Source of the DNA: Sulfitobacter sp. S223
GTDB lineage: Bacteria; Pseudomonadota; Alphaproteobacteria; Rhodobacterales; Rhodobacteraceae
Length of the DNA stretch: 64,000 nt
Reading direction: 5' to 3'
NCBI RefSeq assembly: GCF_025143825.1
Contig: NZ_CP083560.1
Location: forward strand, 2,852,001 to 2,916,000
Shown: positions 1 through 9,306 of the stretch, piece by piece
How positions within the stretch are numbered: the first letter of the stretch is position 1
Layout of the letters: each line of letters begins with the position of its first letter
Made by a program: the position numbers and the translations under genes
Notes under the pieces: model-generated
What the model was told of the DNA's origin: nothing
The model's database searches: none
Seen by the model: only the letters and a program-made list of their open reading frames with translations

Positions 1-175
1 TCTGCGCGCTTATTTTCTCTGAATGGGTAAGCTTGGGCGGGGTCGTGGTAGCGCTGGTGCTTTGCATGGCCACAACATCGCCGGTGCCCGCATTGCCACC
101 TACATCCGATAAACATCCCGCCAGCGCGAGCGCACTTGCGCACATCGCTGCGGTTCTTCGTCCACACTGCCCCAT
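1..175 (-). CDS. Putative outer-membrane-type lipoprotein, N-terminal part only
   Basis: Reading leftward from an ATG at 175, preceded by a good ribosome site (AAGGGCAGG), the frame stays open to the window edge. The first 21 residues form a lipoprotein signal: basic start (GRR), hydrophobic stretch, then the lipobox LALAGC with Cys21 as the expected lipidated residue. What follows is a Ser/Thr/Pro-rich linker. The gene lies directly downstream of the type I-secreted adhesin, on the same strand, so a secretion-apparatus component such as a TolC-like outer membrane factor is possible. Only 58 residues are visible and that assignment is a guess. The lipoprotein signal is read directly. Confidence 0.7.
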   Translation of the reverse strand, partial: MGQCGRRTAAMCASALALAGCLSDVGGNAGTGDVVAMQSTSATTTPPKLTHSEKISAQ

Positions 176-236
176 ATCCTGCCCTTAACGTGCCGATATT
201 TATATTTATTATTCTTATTGCTTTTGTTTTTCCGGG

Positions 237-262
237 TGCGGCGGTGGTTTCGCCCCGCCGCA
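237..262 (-). terminator. Hairpin after the adhesin gene
   Basis: TGCGGCGG at 237-244 and CCGCCGCA at 255-262 form a perfect 8-bp stem with a 10-base loop, 25 bases past the adhesin stop. No clear T-run follows on the minus strand, so it may be an attenuating or mRNA-stabilising hairpin between the adhesin and the lipoprotein gene instead of a strong terminator. Confidence 0.45.
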
Positions 263-286
263 TCCCGTTATCTTTTCAGTGGTCGC

Positions 287-3200
287 TTAGATAGTGACAG
301 GAACTTCCTGTTCGACCAGCAACGTGCCTTCGGCGCCGACAGAGTAAACATTGTATGTCTGGCCATCGACTGTTTGTGTGCCCTGCGCCATGCCGCCCTG
401 AACAATCACCTGATCCTCGGAAGAACCATGGATGGTGAGCGTGTTGGAAGCTGTGGAAAGAGCCAGCAGGCTTGCTTCGTCGATGACAACGCTTGCCGCT
501 TCGGCGAAATCAAGATCGAGGTTCTCGATCTGGTAGTCACCAAGCGCCATGTTTGTCAGATCAACGGAGTTTGTCGCAGCTTCATCGTCCAGCACCAAAT
601 ATGTACCCGATGTGTTGCCCGCCTCGTCAGTAGCGTTGACGATCAATTGCGAACCGTTCGGAACGTCCGAATTGAAGTCGATTGTCGTCTCGCCGCGGTT
701 GTTTGTCCCAAATGCGCTTGGCACGTCAGAGATGCTACCATCCGCTTCGACCTGCACAACGCCGGTCGTCACTCCGGCTTCCATTTCCGCCTCGATAGAG
801 ATGCCGCGGAAACCATCGGAACCTTCGGTGAAGGACTGGATGATCGGACCGTCCGGTGCGGCCGTGTCGATGACAAGTGTATCATTAATAACAGCTCTGT
901 TGCCGACGTGATCAGTTGCCACCACCGAAATATCGGCTGTGTAGTCACCGCTGCGGATATCGCCGGCAGGGATGGTCAAAGACCAGTTACCCGCCGCATC
1001 CACACTGACGTTGTCGTAGGTTTTACCGTCGAAGGTCACCACAACAGTTGAAAGTGCCTCCACAGTACCGCCTAGGTCAATGCCTGCCGCTGCTTCGGCT
1101 GCGTTCAGCACCGTATCATCACCAGTTGGGTTGCTGGTCATGGCAAATGGCTTCACTTCGGTATCAACCCGTACAGTACCACCGTCAAAGTCTTGGACGT
1201 TGCCGTTGCCGTCTGTCGCCTTGATGCTTACCGGTACTTCGTAGGTGCCTTCCGCAAGTCCGCTTGCGTCGAATACAGCAGACCAGTTGCCTGATGCGTC
1301 GATGGTGGCGGCCTGTGTCAGTGTGCCCATCGTGACCATGACCGATGTCGAACCGACTTCGGTGGTCCCTGTCACAGTAACCATTCCGTCATGCTCAAGG
1401 GAGCTGATGATGTTGTCTGTGGCAATATCGTCGGTCGCGACACTCAGGTTATCCACGCGGGTATCGACACGGACACTGTCCGTTTCGGTGCGGGTGTTGC
1501 CATATGGGTCGGTGATGGTCGCAGTGATCGTCGCGTTGTAATCACCCGGCGCGACTTCGCTTGCCGAGAAGTATGCCTCCCATGTGCCGTCAGCCGCTGC
1601 GGCGACATCATGGCTTACACCTTCCAGTGTCACAGTCACGATTGTGCCTGCATCAGCCGTACCGGTAAGGATCACACCATCGCTAGCTTCGTCGCTGTTT
1701 ACAATATCATTGCCTTCGACAGGGCCGTCGATGGTCAGCGTGCCTGCTACTGTATCAACGCGAACCGATGTCGTCGCGGTGTCAATGTTGCCCGCAGCGT
1801 CTGTCGCAGTGGCTGTCATTGTCGCAGTATAATCACCCGAAGCAATGCTGCCCGCAGCGAAGGTAGCAGACCAGCTGCCGTCAGCGTTGACAATTGCAGG
1901 GACCGATACACCGCCCAGATCAACGATCACAGAGGTAGACCCGACTTCGGTTGTACCGGTCACCGTCAGCGCGCTGCCGACTTCACCTTCAAAGATCACG
2001 CCATCCGCACCACCAGTGGAGGAGGTGATCGCCAGATCGCTTACAAATGTGTCGACTTCGAAGGAACCGGTCGCGTTGCGAACGTTACCGTGTGTGTCCG
2101 TGGATACGACCGTAACTGTGCCGGTGTAATCACCCTCTGCCAACTGCGCTGAGGAGAATGTCGCGCTCCAGGTATTGTTGCTGCCGGCAGTGACGGGGAT
2201 CGTCACGCTGCCGATAGTAACCTCTACGGTCGAACCCGAAGCTGCGGAGCCAGTGAATACAGCGCCGGATTGATGCTCTTCACCGTTGATAACGTTGTCA
2301 CCAACAACCGCAACACCGTCCACTGTTGTAGAAACGCTGCCGTCGATGGTCACGCTGTGCACGGTATCAACAACAAGCGTCTCTGTGTAGCTGCGGGTAT
2401 TCCCGAAACTGTCGCTGGTCACGGCTGTGATCGCTGTGGTGTATTCGCCCGCTTCCAGAACACCGCTTTCCCATGACAAGGACCAAGTCCCCGCTTCCGA
2501 GATTACGACCGTGCGGGAAACTTCAGCGATTGTGACTGTCAGTGTCGAACCGGCTTCGCCCGTGCCCGACAGTGTTACGCCCTCGGCAAAGGAGATCTCG
2601 TTAAAGAAATCGCCTGTGGATTCAGTGCCTTCCGTGAAGGTAATCTCTGGTGCGATTGTATCGATTTCAAATGAAGGACCGTCCAGATCGGTTGTCTCGC
2701 CGTCGCCGTCCGTGACAACAACTTCAGAGTCGTAGACACCATCTTCTGGAAAGTTTTCGCCTTCGAAGACAGCCTCAAACTCACCGTTTTCGTCGATGAC
2801 TGTTTCAACCTGCTTATCGCCCACGATGACAGTCACTTCGTCGCCCGGCTCACCGCCGCCTGTGATTGCCAGTGTTTTATCTTCGCCGTCGCCACCGATG
2901 GCAACATTGGCTTCGCTGTCGTTCACATAAGGGGTTTGCGGTCCGGATTCACCGCCACCGCCGCTGCCGCCGCCCAGCAATGCCGCGCCGCCAAGGCCCG
3001 CTGCAACCGCTGCTCCGCCGCCCAAAAGGCTGCTGCCGCCCAACAGCGCCCCGCCCAGCATGGACACTTCTTCATTGCCATCTGCCAGAGGAACACCAGC
3101 AACTTCATTGTTACCAAGGAAGATGAGTTCGTCCGACGGGCTCCATTTGCCCCATTCGGATGTCGGGCCATACTGTGCGTAAAGGTTGCCCTGCCCGCCA

Positions 3201-3499
3201 TCAACAAAGCTGACTTCGTTGAGGTAGCCATCGGAAGATACAAACAGCCGGTTCGCCGCGCCGCTTTCGTTGAAGAAATTGTCGATTGTGATTGTGCGAC
3301 CGTCCGTCAGCGTAATCACAAGCCGATCACCGGAGCGCACCTGGCTCGCGAAATCAGATTGACGTGCATTTATGGAAATTTCCTGGCCAGCTCCGGCCAC
3401 AATTACCTGATTTTTTGCATCCGCCGAAACTGTCCCACGCTGCAAACCGCCCGCACTACCGCGAACGACGAAATCAATCGCCTTCATCGTTATACCCAC
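287..3499 (-). CDS. BapA-like Ig-repeat adhesin, type I secreted
   Basis: Large surface protein of about 1,070 residues. Residues 5-75 resemble the BapA prefix domain (MKAIDFVVRG start). Residues 149-184 are a Gly/Ala-rich linker. About eight bacterial Ig-like repeats of 90-100 residues follow (roughly 205-960), each closing with a VDT-type strand and rich in Asp, as in Ca-binding biofilm adhesins. The last 100 residues match the C-terminal region common in type I secretion substrates of this kind, ending in a short hydrophobic tail (VPVTI). There is no Sec signal, as expected. Two starts fit: GTG at 3499, with GAGG just upstream, or ATG at 3487, which gives the usual MKAIDF beginning. The likely role is attachment and biofilm formation; ligand unknown. 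Confidence 0.85.
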   Translation of the reverse strand: MGITMKAIDFVVRGSAGGLQRGTVSADAKNQVIVAGAGQEISINARQSDFASQVRSGDRLVITLTDGRTITIDNFFNESGAANRLFVSSDGYLNEVSFVDGGQGNLYAQYGPTSEWGKWSPSDELIFLGNNEVAGVPLADGNEEVSMLGGALLGGSSLLGGGAAVAAGLGGAALLGGGSGGGGESGPQTPYVNDSEANVAIGGDGEDKTLAITGGGEPGDEVTVIVGDKQVETVIDENGEFEAVFEGENFPEDGVYDSEVVVTDGDGETTDLDGPSFEIDTIAPEITFTEGTESTGDFFNEISFAEGVTLSGTGEAGSTLTVTIAEVSRTVVISEAGTWSLSWESGVLEAGEYTTAITAVTSDSFGNTRSYTETLVVDTVHSVTIDGSVSTTVDGVAVVGDNVINGEEHQSGAVFTGSAASGSTVEVTIGSVTIPVTAGSNNTWSATFSSAQLAEGDYTGTVTVVSTDTHGNVRNATGSFEVDTFVSDLAITSSTGGADGVIFEGEVGSALTVTGTTEVGSTSVIVDLGGVSVPAIVNADGSWSATFAAGSIASGDYTATMTATATDAAGNIDTATTSVRVDTVAGTLTIDGPVEGNDIVNSDEASDGVILTGTADAGTIVTVTLEGVSHDVAAAADGTWEAYFSASEVAPGDYNATITATITDPYGNTRTETDSVRVDTRVDNLSVATDDIATDNIISSLEHDGMVTVTGTTEVGSTSVMVTMGTLTQAATIDASGNWSAVFDASGLAEGTYEVPVSIKATDGNGNVQDFDGGTVRVDTEVKPFAMTSNPTGDDTVLNAAEAAAGIDLGGTVEALSTVVVTFDGKTYDNVSVDAAGNWSLTIPAGDIRSGDYTADISVVATDHVGNRAVINDTLVIDTAAPDGPIIQSFTEGSDGFRGISIEAEMEAGVTTGVVQVEADGSISDVPSAFGTNNRGETTIDFNSDVPNGSQLIVNATDEAGNTSGTYLVLDDEAATNSVDLTNMALGDYQIENLDLDFAEAASVVIDEASLLALSTASNTLTIHGSSEDQVIVQGGMAQGTQTVDGQTYNVYSVGAEGTLLVEQEVPVTI

Positions 3500-3819
3500 T
3501 CTACCTCAAAAGCGCCTGCTTTGTGCAGGTCGCTAGATTTTTGTTGTTTTAAGTTGCTGCTACCCGGCCCGTTCGAGCGTGCCGTGATTTCACCGTTATT
3601 GGGTCACACTATTCTCTGAAATTAACGAAATCCAGTAATATATTGCCAAATTTTCCCCCTAAACCGTTATCCAGCAATCCTGTTGCTGGAAACGCACGCT
3701 CTCGTAAAGTGATTTAGAACCATGCAAGTACATACAGGTAAGCGAGTCCTTTCAACACATTAGCGTATGTCATACCTTATACCGTTGACTTATTTGCGCG
3801 CTAATCGGACGTTGCAGGG
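3500..3819. other. Divergent intergenic region, no gene seen
   Basis: This 320-base, AT-rich spacer lies between the divergent adhesin and CocE-hydrolase genes and must hold both promoters. I see no open frame with a ribosome site. It contains one clear inverted repeat (3671-3689, listed separately). Confidence 0.6.
3671..3689. promoter_or_regulatory. Inverted repeat, possible operator or hairpin
   Basis: CCAGCAA at 3671-3677 and TTGCTGG at 3683-3689 form a perfect 7-bp dyad around a 5-base centre. It sits about 130 bases before the hydrolase start and 170-180 bases before the adhesin start, so it could be a regulator site for either. No regulator is encoded next to it. Confidence 0.3.
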
Positions 3820-5817
3820 ATGACACATAAAAACAATGCTTTACGCCCGCTCACCGAAGATCCCGATCACGCGATTGTCCTTTCGGACGGCACAAGGCTG
3901 TCTGCGCGCCTTTGGAAACCCGAGGACGCGGACGCTGATCCGGTCCCGCTGATCCTTGAATTCCTGCCTTACCGCAAGCGCGATGGAACCTGCGCGCGGG
4001 ACGCCCTAACGCATCCGTATTTCGCAGGGCGCGGATATGCCTGCGCACGGGTCGACATGCGCGGTAACGGTGACAGCGAAGGCTTGATGGAGGATGAGTA
4101 CAGCCCCCAAGAACTCTCCGATGCGGTCGAGGTGATCAAATGGGCCGCCGCACAGCCTTGGTGCAACGGAAATGTCGGCATGATGGGCATCAGTTGGGGA
4201 GGATTCAATTCGCTGCAGGTTGCAGCCCTTGCGCCAGAACCGTTGAAGGCAATCATCACCCTATGCTCGACCGTGGACCGCTTTGCCGATGACATCCATT
4301 ACAAAGGGGGCTGCCTGCTGAATGAAAATCTGGGCTGGGGCGGCACAATGTGGAGTTTCTCCAGTCGCGCGCCTGATCCTGCCTTGCGCGAGAACTGGCG
4401 CGAGATGTGGTTGGACCGGTTGGAGAACGAGCCCTTCCTTCCCTCTGTCTGGCTGCGCCATCAACGTCGCGATGAATACTGGCAGCATGGCTCAGTCTGC
4501 GAAGACTTTAGCGCAATAAAAGCAAAAGTGCTGGCGGTTGGCGGCTGGGGCGACGCGTATAAGAACGCGGTGCCGCAACTGGTCGAAGCGTTAGACGGGG
4601 CCAAGGGCATCGTCGGCCCCTGGGTCCACAAGTACCCGCACTTCGCCGCCCCCGAACCGCGGATCGGTTTCTTGCAAGAAGCCCTGCGGTGGTGGGATCA
4701 TTGGCTCAAGGGCGTTGATACCGGTGTACCCGATGACCCTGATTACCGCGCCTACCTCATGGACGGCGTGCGCCCGGCTGCGTGGTACACGGAACGCCCC
4801 GGTCGCTGGATTGCCGAAGATACCGGTGCGACGACCCACCTGCCAGTCCAGACGCTACACCTCGGGACAGACGGCACCCTATCAGACGCCCCCCAGAAGA
4901 TGGCCTCGGACATTGCTTCGCCTGCACATTGCGGGGCGGCGTCGGGCGAGTACTGCGCCATATGGCTTGGCCCCGAGATGCCCGGTGACCAGCGTGCCGA
5001 CGATGCGCTGTCTGGCACATTCACCTCTGCCCCCCTGACTGCGGATATGGACCTGGTCGGCGCCGCACGACTGACGCTGAGGCTGGCCTGTGACAAGCCG
5101 CAGGGCCAGATCGCGGTGCGGCTCAATCATATCCACCCTGATGGTGCCGCGACACGGATCACCTACGGCGTCCTGAACCTCACGCACCGCAGATCATCGC
5201 GGAACCCGAAGGCCATGACGCCGGGCAAGGCCGAGGAGATCGCCCTTGATCTGGATCACATAGCCTACCGTGTGCCGGCTGGGCACCGCATCCGCGTGTC
5301 GATCTCAACCGCCTATTGGCCGCTTCTGTGGCCCGCACCAGAGGCCGCGAATATTACCATCACCCAAGGCAGCATCGCGCTGCCCCAACGCCCGACCCAA
5401 GGCAGTGACGAGGTTGCATTTCTGCAACCCGAGGCCGCAGAGCCATGGAGAACTAACGAAATTAGGCCCGAAAATCACATCCGCCGTCAGGAAGTCGATA
5501 TGGTGACGGGCGTGCATTCTTTGGTGATTGAGGATGATTTCGGCAAGCTGCGCGATGCTGATCACGGGCTGATCACAGGTTCAATCGCGCGCGAACGCTG
5601 GGACATCCACCCCGATGATCCGCTTTCCGCCCGTGGCGAATGTGATTGGGAGGACGAGTTGGAGCGTGACGGCATCAAATTGCGCACACGCGCGCATTGC
5701 ACAATGCGGTCTGACGCAACCACCTTCTACCTCAGCGCGAAAATGGAAGCTTGGGAGAATGGAAAGCTGGTCTATTCGCGCGAAGAAAGCGAAACCATTG
5801 CGCGTGATTTTCTGTAA
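3820..5817 (+). CDS. CocE/NonD family hydrolase (X-Pro dipeptidyl-peptidase-like)
   Basis: 665 residues, the usual size for CocE/NonD acyl hydrolases. The N-terminal alpha/beta-hydrolase domain has the nucleophile elbow GISWGG with Ser125, after the conserved D-M-R-G-N-G-D-S segment near 79-86. The C-terminal half is the jelly-roll domain of the X-Pro peptidase S15 family. Members cleave esters or amides (cocaine esterase, glutaryl-7-ACA acylase, X-Pro peptidases). It is followed 122 bases later by a peptide-type ABC transporter on the same strand, so a substrate taken up by that system, perhaps a peptide or acyl amide, is a fair guess. No signal peptide is seen, so it should act in the cytoplasm. 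Confidence 0.85.
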   Translation: MTHKNNALRPLTEDPDHAIVLSDGTRLSARLWKPEDADADPVPLILEFLPYRKRDGTCARDALTHPYFAGRGYACARVDMRGNGDSEGLMEDEYSPQELSDAVEVIKWAAAQPWCNGNVGMMGISWGGFNSLQVAALAPEPLKAIITLCSTVDRFADDIHYKGGCLLNENLGWGGTMWSFSSRAPDPALRENWREMWLDRLENEPFLPSVWLRHQRRDEYWQHGSVCEDFSAIKAKVLAVGGWGDAYKNAVPQLVEALDGAKGIVGPWVHKYPHFAAPEPRIGFLQEALRWWDHWLKGVDTGVPDDPDYRAYLMDGVRPAAWYTERPGRWIAEDTGATTHLPVQTLHLGTDGTLSDAPQKMASDIASPAHCGAASGEYCAIWLGPEMPGDQRADDALSGTFTSAPLTADMDLVGAARLTLRLACDKPQGQIAVRLNHIHPDGAATRITYGVLNLTHRRSSRNPKAMTPGKAEEIALDLDHIAYRVPAGHRIRVSISTAYWPLLWPAPEAANITITQGSIALPQRPTQGSDEVAFLQPEAAEPWRTNEIRPENHIRRQEVDMVTGVHSLVIEDDFGKLRDADHGLITGSIARERWDIHPDDPLSARGECDWEDELERDGIKLRTRAHCTMRSDATTFYLSAKMEAWENGKLVYSREESETIARDFL

Positions 5818-5939
5818 ACTGGTTGACGTGGAGTTCGGGGATTAACCCTTGCGAGATGCCAGCAAATGCGCAACTTTGTCCCATCAATCAATAAAAGCGC
5901 GCGCAACAGACGCACGATTCCAACTGGGAGACGACCAAT

Positions 5940-7538
5940 ATGAATGATACACTTAAACAGCTTAGCACACAGGTGACGAAGGGTCTGATGACGCGCCGCG
6001 AATTTGTGTCCCGCGCCGCTGCACTTGGCGTGACCGCAGCTGCTGCCAACGCCATGCTGACAAGCCCCGCCCAAGCTCAAGAAACGCCCAAGCGCGGCGG
6101 CAAGATCACAATTGGCTCGTCCGGTGGCGAATCCACAAACACCCAAGATCCGGCACTTGCAGCGTCCGAAGTACCCGTCAACAACCTGTACTGCTGGGGC
6201 GAAGTGCTGGTCGAAGTCGACCCGACAGGTCAACTGGCGCCACGCCTTGCCGAAAGCTTTGAAGCGTCCGCTGATGCGACCGTTTGGACCTTCAACATCC
6301 GCAAGGGCGTGAAGTTCTCGAATGGCGCTGAAATGACGCCTGATGACGTTCTCAAGACGCTTCAGCGTCACTCTAACGAGGAAAGCCAGTCCGGCGCCCT
6401 TGGTATCGTCAAAGGTATCGCCGACATGAAAGTGGACGGCGACAGCGTTGTTCTGACACTTGATGCTCCAAACGCGGACCTGCCCTATCTGATGTCCGAC
6501 TATCACCTGATCATCCAGCCGAATGGCGGCATGGACGATCCGGCAGCGGCGATCGGCACCGGCCCATACACGCTGGAAGTAAACGAGCCGGGCGTGCGTC
6601 ACCTGTACAAGCGTCGCGAAGACTACTGGGACGCCGAAAACCGCGGCTTCGCGGACGAAGTGGAAATCCTTGTCCTGAACGATGCCACAGCGCGTACCGC
6701 TGCCCTGCAATCTGGCCAGGTTCACGCCATCAACCGCGTTGATCCAAAAGTTGCGGCATTGCTTGACCGTGCGCCGAACCTTGCTGTGCGCAGCTCCTCG
6801 GGTCCCGGTCACTATGTTTTCATCGCGCATATTGACACAGCGCCGTTCGACAACCTTGATCTGCGTCTGGCCTTGAAATATGCCATCAACCGCGAGGAAA
6901 TGGTCGACAAAATTCTGCGCGGCTATGGTTCTGTTGGTAATGACTTCCCGATCAACGCATCTTACCCGCTGTTCGACGAAAGCATCCCGCAGCGCGAGCA
7001 TTCCATCGAGAAAGCCAAAGAGCATTATGCGAAATCAGGCCACGACGGCAGCCCGATCATCCTGCGCGTTGCCGATGGTGCCTTCCCTGGTGCCGTAGAC
7101 GCAGCAGCCTTGTTCCAGCAGTCCGCACAAGCCGCGGGCATCCCGCTGGAAATCAAGCGCGAGCCAAACGACGGTTACTGGTCCGAAGTATGGAACGTAC
7201 AGCCTTTCTGTGCCTCCTACTGGGGCGGTCGTCCTGTACAGGACCAGATGTATTCCACCGCGTATCTCTCCACTGCTGACTGGAACGACACACGTTGGAA
7301 GCGTCCTGAATTCGACGCAATGCTGCAAGAAGCAAAAGCAGAGCTTGACCCAGTCAAGCGCAAGGAGATCTACTCCAAGATGGGCCAGATGCTGCGCGAA
7401 GAAGGCGGCCTGATCCTGCCGATGTTCAACGACTTCGTGAATGGTGTTTCCAACAATCTGGGGGGCTGGATCGATGATCCATACGGCGAGATGATGGGCA
7501 ACCAAGCTGCTATCAAGTGCTGGGTGAAGGACGCCTGA
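5940..7538 (+). CDS. ABC transporter substrate-binding protein, peptide/opine family
   Basis: Periplasmic binding protein of the SBP_bac_5 (DppA/OppA) family, 532 residues. Residues 18-48 form a Tat-type signal (TRREFVSRAA, then a hydrophobic stretch ending at AQAQ). The mature protein has the family features: G-G-x-I-T-I-G near its start, LAESFE, and the V-W-T-F-N-I-R-K-G-V-K-F block. It captures the ligand for the two permeases and the fused ATPase downstream. The start ATG follows GGGAGACGACC. Its stop overlaps the next start (TGATG). Confidence 0.9.
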   Translation: MNDTLKQLSTQVTKGLMTRREFVSRAAALGVTAAAANAMLTSPAQAQETPKRGGKITIGSSGGESTNTQDPALAASEVPVNNLYCWGEVLVEVDPTGQLAPRLAESFEASADATVWTFNIRKGVKFSNGAEMTPDDVLKTLQRHSNEESQSGALGIVKGIADMKVDGDSVVLTLDAPNADLPYLMSDYHLIIQPNGGMDDPAAAIGTGPYTLEVNEPGVRHLYKRREDYWDAENRGFADEVEILVLNDATARTAALQSGQVHAINRVDPKVAALLDRAPNLAVRSSSGPGHYVFIAHIDTAPFDNLDLRLALKYAINREEMVDKILRGYGSVGNDFPINASYPLFDESIPQREHSIEKAKEHYAKSGHDGSPIILRVADGAFPGAVDAAALFQQSAQAAGIPLEIKREPNDGYWSEVWNVQPFCASYWGGRPVQDQMYSTAYLSTADWNDTRWKRPEFDAMLQEAKAELDPVKRKEIYSKMGQMLREEGGLILPMFNDFVNGVSNNLGGWIDDPYGEMMGNQAAIKCWVKDA

Positions 7539-8494
7539 TGCACCCCGTCGTAAAATTGGTGGCCCAGCGTTTGACGCTGGGCCTCCTGCTGTTGTTCGCT
7601 GCGTCCATCCTGATCTTTGCCGGAACGATGATCCTTCCGGGGGACGTGGCGCAACAAATCCTTGGTCAATCCGCAACACCGCAAGCACTTGCGAATTTGC
7701 GTGCCGAACTGGGGCTAAACGATCCGCCGGTCGCGCGCTATTTCTCATGGCTCGGGGGCATGCTTCAGGGCGATCTGGGCACCGCACTTACCAATGGTCG
7801 TGATATCGCAGAGAGCCTTGGCGGACGCCTGAAAAATACCCTTTTCCTTGCATTCTGGGCCGCGCTGATCTCGGTGCCGCTAGCGATCTTCCTTGGTCTG
7901 CTTGCTGTGCGCTACAAAGACCGCTGGCCGGACAAGGTCATTTCGGCTGTGACACTCACAACAATTTCCATCCCTGAATTCATGATCGGCTATGTTCTGA
8001 TCTATTTCGTTGCCATCCAGTGGGGCTGGTTCCCTTCTGTCGCAATCATCAACGACGGCATGTCGATCCTGCAAAAACTTAACGCGATCGCCATTCCTGT
8101 CATGGTGCTGACGCTTGTCGTGCTGGCCCACATGATGCGCATGACCCGCGCTGCCATTCTGAACGTGATGCAGTCCGCCTATATCGAGACAGCCGAGCTT
8201 AAAGGCATGGGGATGCTCAAGATCATTCGCAAGCATGCCTTTCCAAATGCCATCGCCCCCATCGTCAATGTCGTCATGCTGAACCTTGCTTACCTTGTTG
8301 TGGGCGTCGTCGTCGTTGAGGTGGTCTTTGCTTACCCCGGCATGGGCCAGTATCTGGTGGACCATGTTGCCAAACGTGATGTGCCGGTTGTGCAGGCCTG
8401 TGGTCTGATCTTTGCCGCCGTCTACATCGGCCTGAACCTTGTGGCTGACATAGTATCGATCCTTGCGAACCCTAGACTGAGGCATCCCAAATGA
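7538..8494 (+). CDS. ABC transporter permease, DppB type
   Basis: 318-residue inner-membrane permease with about six membrane segments and the inner-membrane coupling motif (E-T-A-E-L-K-G-M-G near residue 220). The start is the ATG inside the TGATG overlap with the binding-protein gene; an upstream start at 7517 in the same frame would lie inside that gene and is less likely. It pairs with the next permease to form the membrane channel. Confidence 0.9.
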   Translation: MHPVVKLVAQRLTLGLLLLFAASILIFAGTMILPGDVAQQILGQSATPQALANLRAELGLNDPPVARYFSWLGGMLQGDLGTALTNGRDIAESLGGRLKNTLFLAFWAALISVPLAIFLGLLAVRYKDRWPDKVISAVTLTTISIPEFMIGYVLIYFVAIQWGWFPSVAIINDGMSILQKLNAIAIPVMVLTLVVLAHMMRMTRAAILNVMQSAYIETAELKGMGMLKIIRKHAFPNAIAPIVNVVMLNLAYLVVGVVVVEVVFAYPGMGQYLVDHVAKRDVPVVQACGLIFAAVYIGLNLVADIVSILANPRLRHPK

Positions 8495-9306
8495 TCCGTA
8501 TGCCAATCGCCGCAATGATCGGCCTTTTCTTTACAGTAATGTTTTTCCTGAGCGCCATTTTTGCGCCCTTCATCGCCCCCTATGGCATGGCCGAAGTTGT
8601 GGGTGATGTTTGGGAGCCGTCTTCCTCGGAGTTTTTGCTTGGCACAGATAGCATCGGACGTGACCTGCTCACGCGCCTGATTTATGGCGGACAGACAACG
8701 ATCTTTATCGCTACCGCCGCGACGATCCTCAGTTTCACGCTGGGCTCCGTGCTTGGGTTCTTCGCAGCCGTTTCGGGTGGTTGGATTGACCAGTGCATCA
8801 GCCGCTTTGTTGATCTGATCATGTCGATCCCGTCGCTTATCTTTGCGCTGGTGGTCCTGTCGGTTATGCCGACAACCATCACAGTGCTAATCATTTTGAT
8901 GGGTTTGCTGGACAGCACCCGCGTCTATCGCCTTGCCCGTGCTGTGGCAGTCGACATCACAGTCATGGACTTTGTCGAAGCCGCACGTTTGCGCGGTGAA
9001 GGAACCGCCTGGATCATCTTCCGCGAAACCCTGCCGAACGCGCTCTCGCCGCTTGTTGCTGAAATGGGCCTGCGGTTCATCTTTGCGGTGCTGTTCATCT
9101 CCACGCTGTCTTTCCTTGGCCTTGGCGTACAGCCGCCGCTGGCCGATTGGGGCGGGATCGTGAAAGAGAATAAAGAAGGCATCAACTACGGCATTCAGGC
9201 CGCCTTGTATCCTGCCTATGCCATCGCCGCGCTGTGTATCTCGATCAACCTCGTGGCGGACTGGATTCTCAGCCGGACCACATCGCTGAAAGGGGGCCGC
9301 GGATGA
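8491..9306 (+). CDS. ABC transporter permease, DppC type
   Basis: 271 residues with the N-terminal membrane segment and the LLGTDSIGRDLLTRLIYG block typical of DppC/OppC proteins, then the coupling loop (VEAARLRGEG). The start overlaps the previous gene by four bases (ATGA), and the ATPase gene overlaps its end, so the set is translationally coupled. Confidence 0.9.
   Translation: MIRMPIAAMIGLFFTVMFFLSAIFAPFIAPYGMAEVVGDVWEPSSSEFLLGTDSIGRDLLTRLIYGGQTTIFIATAATILSFTLGSVLGFFAAVSGGWIDQCISRFVDLIMSIPSLIFALVVLSVMPTTITVLIILMGLLDSTRVYRLARAVAVDITVMDFVEAARLRGEGTAWIIFRETLPNALSPLVAEMGLRFIFAVLFISTLSFLGLGVQPPLADWGGIVKENKEGINYGIQAALYPAYAIAALCISINLVADWILSRTTSLKGGRG

Noticed and set aside
5772..7025. Long open frame on the minus strand (417 codons)
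   Set aside because: It is antisense to the binding-protein gene, has no known motif or ribosome site, and arises from the high-GC codon pattern of the real gene.
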